DNA from: Patagioenas fasciata
Taxonomy: Eukaryota > Chordata > Aves > Columbiformes > Columbidae
Reading direction: 5' to 3'
Assembly (NCBI RefSeq): GCF_037038585.1
Contig: NC_092521.1
Location: 49,217,898 to 49,281,897 of the forward strand
DNA: 64,000 bases
Every line of letters begins with the position of its first letter. The first letter of the stretch is position 1. Below, one piece after another: positions 12,101 to 27,100 of this stretch. The notes under the pieces were generated by a model. It was not told the DNA's origin, searched no databases, and worked only from the letters and a program-made list of their open reading frames with translations. Position numbers and translations under genes: made by a program.

Positions 12101-15100
12101 CAAAGAAAATTAAGATAGGGATGGAAAAGACTTTTGTGGATCAGGACTGAAGTGCCTTTCTGATATGGAATGTAAGAAATATTCCATAGTAGTGAGAAAA
12201 TAGAATTGTGGGGTTTGTTTATGGGTGGGGGGAGGAGTTCCGTTTGGACAATGGGACCGCAAAATAAAAAGGTAGCTTCTTAGTTTTTCTTTCAAACTAA
12301 AATACAAAATGAAATTTAGATGTTCAGTCTTACTTAAGTGTAGGTACTCTGACCTATGTAGCCAAGTCTTTGAAGATTTGCCTAAAATTTGACCGCATCT
12401 GGAATATTTTGTCCAGTTTTGGGCCCCTCAGTTCAAGAAGGACAGGGAACTGCTGGAGAGAATCCAGTGCAGGGCAACAAAGATGATTAAGGGAGTGGAG
12501 CATCTCCATTATGAGGAAAGTCTGAGGGAGCTGGATCTCTTTAGCTTGGAGAAGAGGAGACCAAGGGGTGACCTCATTAATGTTTATAAATATATAAAGG
12601 GTGAGTGTCATGAGGATGGAGCCAGGCTCTTCTTGGTGACAACCAAGATAAGGGGTAATGGGTTCAAACTGGAACACAGGAGGTTCCACTTAAAAATGAG
12701 AAGAAACTTCTTCACGGTGAGGGTGACAGAACACTGGAACAGGCTGCCCAGGGGGGTTGTGGAGTCTCCTTCTCTGGAGACATTCAAAACTTGCTTGGAC
12801 GCCTTCCTGTGTAACTTCATCTGGGTGTTCCTGCTCTTTAGGAGGATTGGACTGGATGATCTTTTGAGGTCACTTCCAATCCCTAACATTCTGTGACTGT
12901 GAAAATGTAGTAATGTGATCAAGTAAAATGATGTTTTGATGGGGCTTTTAGAAAAATATTTTAAGTTTCTTCCCAGAAAATTTTAGCCAGAAGAATCTGG
13001 AAACATGAGCACTGTTTTCTCAGTGCAAGATAAAGTACTGCAGACTCTTTACCTTTATTGGCTTTCTGTTTAAGTACTGATGAGGCTCACATTGACTTGA
13101 AAGTATTATGTTTCTGTTCACCATGCTTCTGTGTCAGCTGTTGAAGAGTCTTGCTAAATTCAAGGGTTGTGGGTGGCAACAGTTCAATATGGAGTAAGAT
13201 ACTATGTGTGTAAACATCTACTATTTTTAATAGTAAAATACATCAACTTTATGATATTACCATTGCAGTAGTTTCCCCCATAACTTAGGAGGGCTTGAAT
13301 CTAAATATCTTCTGAAGTTGGATTGTATCTGATCTATTAGTATCTGGAAGATTGTTCTCCTAGTAAACTATACTTTATTTTTTGTTTAAGTTTTATCTTG
13401 TTTTTATTTTATTGGGTAAATACGCTCTTACATTTCAGAACTTAACTGTTAGTTTTTATAAAATGTTTTCTGTGATAAAATGAAATTGAAAAGAGAGTAC
13501 TGCTGTTAAGATAGCGTTCAAACTGAACGAAAGAGCTAAATGATCAGGTTCATTAAGTTTTTAATAAAAGCTAAAATGACTTGGACCTGATAACTTTGTT
13601 GTATCCTCTCATGGTAGTCCTTAGACTCAGTGCTTCATATTGCTGGGAAAAATGCTTGTAGTGTATTCTCCCTCATGTTTTCTGTCAGAATTACTCAAGA
13701 TAGCTACTGGCTCCTGATCTTTTGTATTGGACATAAATGTTGGATTTTTAATATAAAAGAAGTCAGCCTCTGTCCACATCTTTTTTAGAATGCACTATTC
13801 TAATCAAATGATTGTATATCCTTTCTGAACGTGTGTGGTATTGCCTGTAGAGAACAATACAAATCCTATACTGGACACAGGTATAGTCAATCAACTGTAT
13901 TGTGCAGAGAAACGCTTCTGTGAAGGGCCTGGAACTGAGGAAAAGGTGAAGCAAGCATTGCAGGCTGTGGGTGAGGAGAACTAGAAAGACTCTGAAACTC
14001 CAGTGTCATAACAAAGCTCCTGTTGTCTTTGTATGCATGGTAAATATCAAGTATCACATTATGACTTCAGAGGTTAGAGGCTTGCCTTCACATCAGAAGA
14101 CAGAAGTGTGACATTGATCTCCCTGAGTCAACAAGTCTTTTCTCAACCACATGAACAGCAGCATTACTAAACACAGGGCTGTTTTGTCTTCCCAGCTGGA
14201 CGAGAGTTGTTGCAAAGTCAGCATGTAAAGCTGATGCAACTTTTTGCTGGGTGTTTCCAAGTTACAGTAGGTATTCTCTTTCTTGGACAGCAGTGGAAAG
14301 TGTGTTTACCACCACCATATAGGATAAGCTAGTTTCTCAAGAAGGGCTTGTATAGTTGGCAACACAACACTTGCATTCTTTTGATTTCTGTTGGTGCTAC
14401 TTTTGAGGAAGGCAACAGCAAAGTATTCCTCTACTTGAACTGTAGAGAGAAAAGATGCAGTTAAAGTTGATTACTGGGACTTGCAAAAGAACCGCCCAAA
14501 AATAGTGAAGCATTGTGTGTGTTCCTAAACACTTCAAATCTCAAACTGCAGAAAAGGTATCTTATCCTCCCTGACTTTTATTTTTTTGTTTTCTTAATAG
14601 TGTCTTAGTGGATTAAAAAGTCATTGTAAACTGTTGAATGAAAAGAGACTTTTTGATTTGGACATTTTCCCTCCCCCATGTGTTTTCATTTTGCCAAGTG
14701 TTAATAACAAAACAACTCATGACCGTCACTGTATTGGGAAAAACAGAGAGGAATTTTTGTCCTGCAGTTGAGCCTTTTCATTTTGGCATTTGTTTTATAA
14801 CAGACAGATATTGAGGTCTGCAGGAATTACTTGATTGGGAACTTTATATTTTGGTTTTTTTAAATGGAGAAGAAGTTGTGTGTTGTGGTTTTTTTTTTTG
14901 AGTTTTTTCTTACATAATGTAACTTTCTTTCTGTGAGCCTACAGAGCACTTAATCTTGATGTTGTGTTTCAAGAAAGTGATGAAAATAAATGCTTATGAT
15001 TATTATTCACTTCTATAATGTGACAGATTTATTTTATATTCAAAGTGCCAGCTTCTTCCAGTAGTAAGCTAAACTCTCTGTGAAGTTACTTCCAAGAAAA

Positions 15101-18100
15101 CTCATTTTGTGAGTTGTAGAAAAATGTACACATTGCATCAAATTGCTTTTCTTAATTTCATAATATTAGATTATTAATAAACTTATTAATAAAAATATTT
15201 TTTCTTGCTTGGGATACTTCTCTCAAAACAAGTGCTTTTTGTAGGACTTGAGAAATCTCTTAATCTGTGTTGTCCCCAAACCTGTCACACAGATTAGGGT
15301 GAAGTCCATGCCATTTTGGTTACAAAAGACTCCTGTATAAAATGGTAATTGCTTTTTATAAACATCTAACATCATTAAGCACTGAAATGCTAGTTACTTC
15401 TGAAGAAACTGCTTCAAGAAGTAGAACCATTAAACATCATTAGTAGTGCCTGATGAAACTTTTCTTCAAGTTGCTTATTGGAAGACAGTTTTGTGGGTTG
15501 TTTTTTTTTTTGTTGTTGTTAGGTTGTTTGAGGTTTTTTAAAGCTGCAGTGTTCAGGTGGCTAGGAAACTCTTCAATGTAAGAATGGTTTTACTCAATCA
15601 GTGGAAAGTCTCATATGATCCTAAATATCCTTTAGTACTTTTTGAAGGGTAACGTTCAATATATGGTTTTAATGTACTTGTGATGTGAATAGTTTGTAGA
15701 AACAATTCAGAGTCTTAAGAACTGAACAGTGCACTCTGCTTTTCTTAGTAGCCTTTATTCTGAACGTGAAACTTGTCTGAAATGTTTATATTAATTGAAT
15801 TATCTTGATGCTGCTTTTTTTTCTTGATAAAGCAAGATGGCATCCAGGAAAGAGAAATATGACTCAGTTTTAATAGCTTAAAATAAAATATGCAAATAAA
15901 ACTCCTGTTACTGAAGACTAGAGGAATGCTAATTTAATAAAATTATTGTGCAGTTATGTACCAAATACTTGGGAAAGTCTGATATCTGTGGTAGTACAGC
16001 AGAATATCTGTTAGTAGTATCTGCATTCTTGCTGATCACAGCTGGCATCAGTCTTTAAGTCTCTGGATTAATTCAATGTATTGAGGGAATAGAGTGTCCT
16101 ATCAGCAAGTTTGCTGATGACACCAAGCTGGGAGGAGTGACTGACACACCAGAAGGCTGTGCTGCCATCCAGTGAGACCTGGACAGGCTGGAGAGTTGGG
16201 TGGGGAGAAATTTAATGAAATATAACAGGGGCAAGTGTAGAGTCTTACATTTGGGTAGGAACAACCCCAGGTTCCAGTATAAATTGCGGAATGACCTGTT
16301 TGAGAGAAGCATAGGGGAAAGGAATATGGGGGTCCTGGTGGACAGCAAAATGACCATGAGCCAGCACTGTGCCCTTGTGGCCAGGAAGGCCAATGACATC
16401 TTGGGGTGTATTAGAAGGTGAGTGGTTAGTAGATCGAGAGAGGTTCTCCTTTTCCTCTACTCTGCCCTGGTGAGACCACATCTGGAATATTGTGTCCAGC
16501 TCTGGGCCCCTCAGTTCAAGGACAGGGAAATGCTGGAGAGAGTCCAGCGCAGGGCAACAAAGATGATTAAGGGAGTGGAGCATCTCCCTCATGAGGAAAG
16601 GCTGGGGGCGCTGGGGCTCTTTAGCTTGGAGGAGACTAAGGGGTGACCTTATTAATGTGTACAAATATATAAAGGGTGAGTGTCACGAGGACAGAGCCAG
16701 GCTCTTCTCGGTGACAACCAATGATAAGACAAGAGGCAGTGGGTGCAAACTGGAACACAAGAGGTTCCACTTAAATTTGGGAAGAAACATCTTCTCAGTG
16801 AGGATGACAGAACACTGGAACAGGCTGCCCAGGGAGGTTGTGGAGTCTCCTTCTCTGGAGACATTCAAAACCCACCTGGACACCTTCCTGTGTAACCTCA
16901 TCTAGGTGTTCCTGCTCCGGCAGGGGGATTGGACTAGATGTTCTTTAAAACAAGAAATTTGAATGCTTCTGTTTGGTTCGGAATGTTGTGTTAGAATAAC
17001 AACCAAAAAAGCAACTTTTCTGCTGTTCTTTATGCAAGAGGCAAGTAGAGCCACTGTGGTTGAAAAGGGTAAAAGAAACTAAGCTTCACGTTCCTGTCTT
17101 GTTATTGTATTAGAAACTATCAAGCCTAGTGCAAATCCACAGTTGATAAAAATGAACCTCTTTGTGCCTGCATACTCCCTGAAGAATTTCTTGAATTGTT
17201 TCCTTTTCCATCTCTTTATACTCTATCTTTTTATTTACTATATTGATTTTGCATAGCAAAAAATATTTTCTGTGTTTTGTGAGCAAGAAACATAATGGGG
17301 TAAGCTTCCTTTGGTAATAGTCTCTAGCCCACAGTTGGTTGGACTTTGTCACTAAAAAATGGGAGATGAGAGACATGGAGGTTCATGTTGTAGTACCACA
17401 TTATTCTAAGAAGTTAGTGGTACCCCACTGTATTTGAGTGATCTCAGAGACTCAGCACTTTGAACAAAATAGTAAATAAGACTTTTTCTGAGGTGTGTTA
17501 TGATGTAGCTATGTAAGTGCTTACAGGGAGGTGGAGTATGTTTATATCACTTAATTGTCTTTGCTCCAAGGCCAGCCGCATGATCATCTCTATCCATTTT
17601 CTTTCTTTGAGGCTTTGGATGATGTTTCACTTCTAACATCTGAGTGAACACTGCCTATGTGTTCATTGTACATAAAAATGTGGTTATGGGATATTAACCA
17701 AAAGAGAACTAGTTTTACAAATCGCTACTCATATATTTTTTTTCTTTGGTGGAGCATGAAAGAGTGCATTCATTGCTTATACCAGAAAACTGAAAAACTA
17801 CTCATTAGGGGAAGGAAATATTGTAAAATTGTGAGTAGTAAAAGCTTTTTGGAAGACTTAAAAGTCAAAAAACCCAAATTTTGCAATGATTTAAGTTTTG
17901 TGGGTTTTTTTTCCCCTAGCCTACTTAAGTCTCTATAACAACACCAGTCCGTGTGTTCGTATGCATGCATCCTTTGGGGCTAACAGTGTCATCCTGCTTT
18001 AGGAAAAGAGTATTGAGTATGCTGCATTTTTTAGAAGAGTTTTCAGATTGTGAATCCTCAGTTTATCCATGTATGCCATGGTTTTACAATAAAAATTGCT

Positions 18101-21100
18101 TTTCCAGGTTGTCTGTTTTGGTCCAGAGTAACTTTTAAATGTTGGAAAGAAGTTTGGCTGTTGTTTGACAAGATTTCTTTTCAATGGTAATGGTTGTGCT
18201 GACATAACCAGAGCCATGCTCTTGTTAGCTGCCATTCTGTGTGATGTTTTAAAGCTGTTTTATGATGAACCAATCTGGAGAATCAGTCCACTTTAATTAG
18301 GTGGAAAGGGGGATATTTTCATTCTGGATTAGTTCAGATTAACTGCAGGGCTATATAAGTGGCTGTGTTGGCACAACTGGAAGTGTAGTATTGGGAAACA
18401 GCAGCTCGAGGGAGATTCTTAAGCCAGCAATTCAACTAAAAAAAACCCAGAATATGGGAATTTAAGTTTTTAGCATGTTAGGAGTATTCATAGACTGCTA
18501 CTGTACTCTACTTTAAAAAAAGAGGATCGCACTAACTTCTGTATACTACTTTGCATGTATTGCTAATCAGGTGTGTCCACATGGGGAGCTAGAGCACTGT
18601 ATACAAAAACTTCTTGTATTGCCTACTAACTTCTGTGTCTGATTTAGAAATCAGTAAAACTAGCAACGCCTTTGAATAGGAGTATGCTCTAAAGTGTAAT
18701 TCTTTCATACTTGAGGGTGTGATTTGCCTCTTTAGTACAGCATCTGCACAATAAATACCTATTTCAACGCTGGGCAGTTGCTGAGATCTGTGCTGGGCAG
18801 TGTGGAAACATAGATGCCGAGTCCTTTAGCCTGTGTGGCTTTGCTCTTTGCCCGGTGAAATGCTCCAAGAGTTCTGCAGGATTCTTTCTGCTCTAAGTTT
18901 ACATAAGGCCTTCTAGCTGGAATAGAGGTGAAACTTTTTCTCTTAAGTTACTAAATGGAAGCAAAACCTGTAAATATCAGACCAGACATTAAACCATCTT
19001 AAATGTCAAAGAGGCAGGAGATAAGCAGCTGTGGAGCAGAAAGCTCCTGCTTTTGAGGACAGATAAGAACTGTATTTTATGGGGGAATTAGAGAGTAGCT
19101 CTGAAGTTGTCTAGTTTCTATAATTCAGTGTTCCCCAAGTTAATATCCACAGTTAACTTATTCCTAGTCAATTAAAATGAAACCATCTGAATTCATACCA
19201 GATAATTTAATGTTGATTTAAATAATTTCTAGATGTATTAAGAATTCTTTGTGATTATTTTTCAAGTATCAGAAGAGCTATGTGGACATTAAGTACTTCA
19301 GGGTTAAAATTTCTGTTTGTAAAAATAATGCTAAAGAATTTTTGCACAGTGAAATATTTTTATACAGTGATATATGCAATTTGCAACAACTGAAGATTCC
19401 CATTTCTTCTTTAAATATTACTTGTCGAAGCATTACATTATGCACTATTTTAACATTTTGTTCAAATATAAAGTCAGTTTCTCTGCTTTTTAAGATACTG
19501 ATGTAAATAGAGATTCAGAAGCTGACTGTCATTCTAAATTTAGTATTCTTTACTGCTAGTGTCACAACTAGTGCTTCAACAGTGAGCACACAAATTACAT
19601 TTGTAACTGACTTCAGTATTTAGACATGATTGTAAATGTTTTTTTCACATGGAAATCCTTGCTGAGAACTGATAATGGTTCTTTACTTTTTCATTTAAGA
19701 TACTCTCAGCACTAGAATACTCTGTACCTTATAGGAGAAAAGTTGTAGCGCAGGTGCCGTCAACAGAGTCCTGGTCTCTGAGACGGGTTCAGGTGCTCTG
19801 GTGTCGGAAGTGTGATCTGAGCAGGGCAGGGAGTCTCCTGGGACATGGGGTATTTTGCTTTGTGGGAAATGGTATTCGAAAACTGAAAACAAAGATGATT
19901 GATTAAATCCCGAGTTAGAGCTTCTGTTAGAAAGATCAGAAGGCTTTTATGTTTGTGTTCCATGTAACTTTTAATTGTTTTTTTCTGAGAGAATTTCAAT
20001 GAAATTGTGGTTTTGGTAGTGTACTTTAAATATCTATTGCTATTTGTATTGATTAGCAGTACTATGTTTTAGTGTGCTTAACAGTATTTCCTGTCTCTTA
20101 TGTTTTTATCGATGACAGAGTTGGTATTCCACCTTAGTTTTTATAACAAAAAATGTTCCATAAAAAGATCCTTCAACCTGCTATTGATAGGAGAAATCTG
20201 TTAATATAAAGTAGGACAGAAAAGAGATGATAAATGAAAGTTCCAGGTGTACAGTTCCTGCGCGGCAGCTTGTATTGTTTGCTGTCCTGCATTTAATCCA
20301 ATTTATTACTTAAGAGTCCTCTAAAAGTGCAGTTTGGCTATTGTTTTAAGAGTATGCTTTCAAATAACTTTTGAGTTCAGTAGGGTTTTGTTTGCTGAAA
20401 GCTGTCAGTTAAAATATAACTTTTTTTTTCTTGTCTATTTTTTTTGTTACAGCTGGAGGTCAGTTTCAGTCTTTTTCCAGTTCAGATTTCCAGAGTTGGA
20501 CAAAATAGCTTATAATTTGTTTCTTTTCATGCTCTGATAAATTTTAAATGTAGCGGCTGTAAATTGTGATCTGTGTGTTTATGGAAGTGAGGAAAAAAAA
20601 AAAAAAATCAGTGTTTAGCAAGGGAAGCTATGTTAACATCTTCTAATTCTTTAATTTACTTTTTACTGAGAGTAAAATATTTGATTTCTATTTCATAATT
20701 GGAATAAAAACAGCAGTGATTTTATTTTCCATTTCTTTTTATCACTCATCCAGAAAAAATAGGGAAATTGTCTTACCTTGGGTTCTGTTAACCTGGCTGC
20801 ATTTGGATGTCAATCCACCCTTCAAATCTAGACTGAATGGGTAGGCTTCATGGTGGATAAGTTTCCCTTAACAAACTGGGTGGGGGACCCTTTTTCTTTT
20901 CTTAATGTTTGGCTTTTGAATACTTTGTAGTCATTTTGTATTTTAGAAGGTCTTAATCATGCCTAGTGCATATTGCTCTGGATGGTCAATTTCCTTGACT
21001 TCTGTAAAGAACAAGGTTAAATGACCCAGGTTTTGTAGTTCTGTGATTTTTTTTTTTTTTTTTTTTTTTAATCAAAGATGATGTAAAAAAAATTTATCAC

Positions 21101-24100
21101 CTCTAAAAGCCTGAATCAACTCTGGTAGAAACAGGGAAGCTGCTACTTTAAAACAGGTTTTTTTCTTGTTTTTTTTTCTGGCCACGGCCAGTAGAAAAAT
21201 CTCTGGAGGAATTTCACCGGGGAATAATTATACCTGCAGGAGACATTTTTTCTTAATTACTATCAGGTAGTGATTGGTTTATGACCCTGACATGAAGGCT
21301 TATAACATGCTTTTAAAACATCCTGTATAACTGTTTAAATTGCGTATATGTATGTGTAATTATCTCTGAATCTTATTTAAACTTTGTAGTGTCTTGTGGT
21401 GATGAGTTCCTCAGGTTTATGTGATTTATGTGGTATCTTGTATGTTTAATATTATACCTCAATTTATTGACTATTCTCCTGGGGTTTTCTTTGTTGTTAA
21501 AGCATAAATTGGGTGATCGATATTAAATTGTATTTTTGTCATATCCTCTTACATGCATTTCCTTTTGATTAAAAAAAAATAAATTAGAAGTCTGTCCTTT
21601 TTGACTTGTTTCAGGTGAAAGACATTCGAAGTCTTTAATCACTGGCTGCTTGTCTTTGGAATCCTCCTGCTTTTACAGTATCTTTTTGTGATTCCTTTCT
21701 TCAAACCAAACATATATCATGATCACAAATACCGTGACATTTTTTTCTTGGATATTGTACCTCAGTTTTGATATATCAAGTCCTGCAGATAATCAGAAGG
21801 TGAACACAGGTTTTTTTGAATATTTTTTAGGGATTTAAAAGGTTTTAATTCCCCCCCCCAAACTGAGAGATAGTCAATTCTCTCCCCCCCCGATTACTTG
21901 CGATAAGAGTTTCTGCTTTCTGAAGAAAGAATGGTTAAAAGCTCAGTGTAATTGCTGTATAATTATCCATGTTGAATTTTACCTGGCACCACTCTGATTA
22001 TTTCTTCCACATTTTTCAGTAACTAATGTTACAACATCTTCAAGTCTTAATATTTACTAACAAATGTCTTCAGGGGACCTCTGTATGTTCCTTTATTCTT
22101 TAAACTTCATGTAAGGTTATTGCTTATTTCTTCCCTTTAGACAGTTTCTGGTCAGTCAAAGTGTGTACCCTTGGACAACATTTTTCCAAGTGCCTTGTCA
22201 AAAAGCTTGTATTATGGAGTTTTTGATGAATATGCAGCTAAATGGTTTAATTTATATATTTGAAAATTAGAAGGATATGACTTGACTATATTGACACTTT
22301 ACTAACTCATCTTTATTTTTATCATCCTTGGAGTTTATTTTCATCAACTTACTTGTAGCTTAGGGAATAAGGTGCAAGGATTTATGATTCCTGGAATTGA
22401 TCTAACTACTTTTTTATAGAAAGAGGTAGAGTGTTCACCTGCCGTCCAGGTACCTTATGGGGTAGTTTATTTTAGTCAAAGATTTAATTTTTTAGCAACT
22501 TGGACCTTTTTCTTGCATTATTTTCAAGAGCCTGAGATGGGTTGATGCAGGTCTTTGGGCTGTTTCCATATCTAGAAGCTCTTCTTGTTAAATTATTTTC
22601 TGGTAATACCTTTTTGGGTGTTTTTAATTACTCCCTCAGTTCTCCCAAGTCCCTGTGGTTTTTGAAGTCTCTTGCAGGTTCTTGTATCTAATGGGATTTT
22701 TAAAATCCTTAATACTTCTTTTCCTGTCCTTGAATGTTTTTGCTCTCCATGCTGTTTTCTTTTTGATCACTGCAGTTTTTGTCTTAATGTTAAACAACGG
22801 TTGTTTTGAAAACTTCCAGGATAAAATTCAGGGTCAGAATATATGGTTTTGTCTCAAATAATCTTTGGAGGTGGTGTCGTTTTTTGTTTCTTTGTTTGTT
22901 TTTGTCCCTCTATGCATAAGGGCATGCCCATGCTTGTGGAATAACACCTGCAGGATAGTTAAAACCGAGGCATGATCTGATATTTTTTTAGTACTTTATA
23001 ATATTTTTCATTATCAGCATGGTGTGTAAACATTGGATTTACTAATGATTTATATGCGGAATCTAAGAAGTTCATTTAATTCTGAAAACGCTTCAACTTG
23101 GATGATTTTTTGTCTTTGCTCTGTCTTCTGATGTGGGGCTGCTCTTAGGCTCTGAGCTTCAGCTGCCCATGTTGAGGTACCAGGTGTGTTTGTTTTGCTC
23201 ATATTCCAAAAAATACTTTTAAAATTATAAATAGTATCTGTTTTCTTGTTTTTGTTTCTCTGTATATCGGTTTTAGGTAGTTTCTGTTAGATGCAGAAGT
23301 AGGATGACAGTGAGCTTTTGAAGTTGAGGGGAAGACAGTTGAAGTGGCCTTGCTGTGGTTGCTCACTAATGGAGAAAGATCAAGCAAAACAGAGCAGCAT
23401 TCACCTCACACTGTTCAGAGAGATGAGCTGCCTCTCTTACCTTTTCCATCTTCTGTCACTTCTGCTGTAGGATGAGCAATAAGCTTGCTTATAGAAGGTC
23501 ATTCTCTTCATTTCAGAGGAATTGGCATAATATAGCAAGAGAAGTTGTCTACTTGCTTGCATTTTCCTTCGTCTCCTTCCTTCTTCCTGCTGAGAAAAGC
23601 TTTTAGCTAATTTCTTGAGGATTTTTTTTAATATTGCAGGGAAAATAATACATGCTTGATGTATTTAAAGAACGGTTGAGAAAATAAGTTAGTACTATTC
23701 CCCCTCTTGCCCTGGCAAATGAATACACGTGTGTTTGTGTTACCCAGACGTTGCCTTCTCTAAGGCCCAAAAGGAGTCCCACTTTACACTCATGTGGAAA
23801 GAGTTACTCTTTGTATTATGTCTTTATGAACCCTCTGATGACTAGGTGTAGGTATAAGGTGAGGCTGGACTAGGCAGGAACTTAGGGAGCAGCTCTTCGG
23901 TTGTTTCTGTGAGGAGAAATGTGGAAAAACACACGCATGGTTGTCTCATGGGAAGGGTTGTGCGTGAATAATTATGGCCTTTTAGAGAGGGTCCTTGAAA
24001 GCTGGAGACTCAGGCGTTTGCTCTCACTTAAATGATTTTTATTCCCCTGAAAGCATTTGGCTAAGGTATGTGAGGAGGATTGTACAGTCTCGCAGGTGTT

Positions 24101-27100
24101 TTTAATAGGGAAACGAAGCTGGCTACTAGCAGTTTCTGCATCTCCTTACATTGCTGTGAGTAGAACCTAACAGTAAATTCCCCCTTGTATTTACTGTTTT
24201 TCTTGTTCTCCCTCTTTGAACTCTCAAGGTTATTCAGTTATTTTCCTCACAATTTCATTAGGAAATTTGCCAAAAACATCCTTTCTAGGCAGCTGTCTCT
24301 GGACCTTTGGAGGCCAGCACTAATGTGCTTCCAGTCTGTGGGGGGTGTTTGGCACAAAATTAGGAACTGGGCCTTCAGCGCTTGGGGGGAGAAGAGGGGA
24401 AGAGAGCGCAAACGTTTTACCACACCCAGGTGCAAATTTTTGCTCCTCTATGAGCATTCAGACGCTTTCATCTCTTGTTGTACCTGTTTCGTCCTGGTGC
24501 AAGGTCTGTTAGCAGCAACAAATTGTTGATGTGAGTGGGTTATAATGAAAGAGTTATTTTTCTGTTCACCAAATGTTGCATTGAAGGAAAGCTTTTGTGT
24601 GTGTGGGAGGGAATGAGTCCAGCAGTCTTAAACTGTTAAGATATAATTTTTTAATGAGGCATTGATTTGTACATTTTTAATTTTAAAGCAGTGCTTGAAG
24701 GTGCGGTAGTGTTGTCTGCACATAATCCTTCATGTAAAATTGATCGAAATGTTAAACATTTTGCCCAAATTAATGTCAGGAGGAGTTAAACATGCCAGGA
24801 AGAGCAAGAAATGCGTTTCAGTGCTTTCTTTCATACCCTGCTTCGCAGTATAGGCAACTGCCGTGCCGTATGTACATATAATATATTTGTCAGACTAACT
24901 GCTCCTCGTGTTTGACTAAACTGTCTCCTTTCAGCCACCCACACAGAATATGCCTATGGGTCCGGGAGGGATGAGTCAGAGCGGCCCTCCCCCACCTCCG
25001 CGCTCCCACAACATGTCTTCAGATGGTATGGTAGGTGGGGGCCCTCCTGCACCACACATGCAGAACCAGATGAACGGCCAGATGCCTGGTAAGTTTTTCT
25101 CCTCTAAGACATTAACACCAGCGTTGCCTGGCAACTGGAACGACATGGAGGCTCAAGGGATACTAGATTGTTGATGACAAAACTGCTTTGAATGCCCCCG
25201 AGTACAAGCTCTCTTAGAGTTTGTTAGCTACAGAGCTACGTGACCTGTATTCAGTGTTTATCAGACTGCCCTTGGGCTTTGATGTAGCTGACACACAGCA
25301 TTCCTCTGATGAACAGAACTGGCTAAATTTAGTCTGTTTGAAACCGTGCAGTACAGCTGGCTTTAGAAGGCTTATTGGGGAAAGGTATTGGCCTGTGGCT
25401 GAGTGAACACAAATCCTTCCATAAAAAGATAATGTGAAGTCTTTGTAGCTAAATAATAAGATAATAATAAAATAGATCTTAAAGGGGGTGTTTCAGATGT
25501 GGGTAAATATTAAAAAAAAATTGCTTTTATACAGAAAGTCATCCAGCTTCCACTAATCCTCCATGTTCTTTATTATTGAAGATGTGTTGAATTGTAAGGG
25601 ACTTGTAAAGAAATGGCCTCCAGATTATTGTTCTAGGTGTAAATTTTAAGTCAGTTTTTATGTCATCCTGTTTTGTAATAAAAAGAAAAGCACTTGGGAA
25701 GTCAGAAACAAAGCAGTGAAACAAGATGATAAAAATCCACGTTGTACCTACTAGTACTGGCTTTGGGGTAACTATTCCCTTTAGCAGTCAGATCAGAATG
25801 GAAGAGGCCCTGGAAAAGCTTGCTGCTTTATACAGAGGTTGTTTTTCAAAATTTCAACTCGTAAAGTCATACTGCCTATTTCATGTGAATTGGCTTCTAG
25901 CTTAAAGTTGCATTCCCAAGATTGCTTTTGTTCAGGTCCTCTTCATTTTTTTTTTGTATGGAGGAACTTTTCATACAAAACCTCTTCAAGGTATTGGTTC
26001 TTCTGGGAAGGGAAACTGCTGTCAAAGATCTTTGAAAATTCTTCTCTTAATGGGCACAAGGGTGAGCTCCATGACAGCAAACACAGTAAATAACTATGCA
26101 AAACCTAATATGAAGTAAAAAATGTCATTGCTGCAGTCTCTAGTTTCTGTGCAAATCTTGATAACGTGGACCTGATAGTGACAGCTTTTCTGAGGAGAGT
26201 AGCTGAATAGCCTCCAGAGGCCATGTGTAATAAATGATCTAGAGAAGAAGTTACTTTCATCATACATGTTTGTGATGGTCTACATTTGGAAGTGGAAAGA
26301 GCAATATATGTTGCTGCCTAAGTAGGGCAGAAATATTCTGGTTGTGAAGTCCTCTATCCATCTATGATCCATCAGCTCCCATGGAGAATAGCATCGCCTC
26401 TCACAAATCAGTCTCTTTGACCCTCTAGTGTAATCATATTATTGTTATTATAATGATCTTTTCCAAGGAGAAGTATTACTAAGTCACAATTCGAGCATAA
26501 TGACTTCACTGCAGAGCCACGGGGGAGAAAACTCACTACTTAAACATACATATTTTGTAATTACATAGAATAAGAAAAGAGCTCTTATGAAAATATGTGA
26601 AAGGTAAATAGGTTTGTTTTGGTATTCACCTAGACAAATACTTAAATATGGTTTCCAACTAAGCTTTAATTTAGCCTTTCTTCCAATGTATTCCTTTTTG
26701 AATGTCTCTTCCTTCCTTTCTCTGTTTAAGGTTGTCTCTGAGGATGTGAAGATAAACAGCTTAGGATGAGAGCATCTCTAATACCAGAAGGGCATGCTAA
26801 AATAATTTCGTAGTTAGGTGTTGGGGAAAGAGAAACAGAATCATCTTGTTAAGTGGATAGCTGAATGTTTTTTGTTTCTTGGGGTTTTTTTTAAGTGTTT
26901 GCTAGTTTGTCTGTATGTGAGCCTTTCTGTATTTCATAGACATGTATTTGTTGTGATTTCCACAGTGTATGCATTTGCTTTCTCTTTATAGGGCACTTAG
27001 TCTACAGTTATGTAGATACTTCATAATAGCCACATGCAGAAACTTAAATGTCTGAAGAGATGATCTATCCAAAAGGAATAAAGCTACTAACATGCAAAGT

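Larger units (their letters stand above)
10715..24934 (+). other. SS18: SS18 intron 3 (14.2 kb), with three CR1 fragments
   Basis: This is the largest intron of the gene. Besides the CR1 copies at 11.2, 12.4 and 16.1 kb it is unremarkable AT-rich DNA: a CAAAA-type run at 10770-10805, a 23-T tract at 21047-21069 and C-runs near 21851 and 21884. The stretch 16.95-24.9 kb holds no repeat or gene that I recognise. The acceptor is ctgtctcctttcag. Confidence 0.8.

Noticed and set aside
12483-12896. 137-codon frame in intron 3 as a possible gene
   Set aside because: It is the C-terminal reverse-transcriptase region of a truncated CR1 element, with frameshifts and no promoter.
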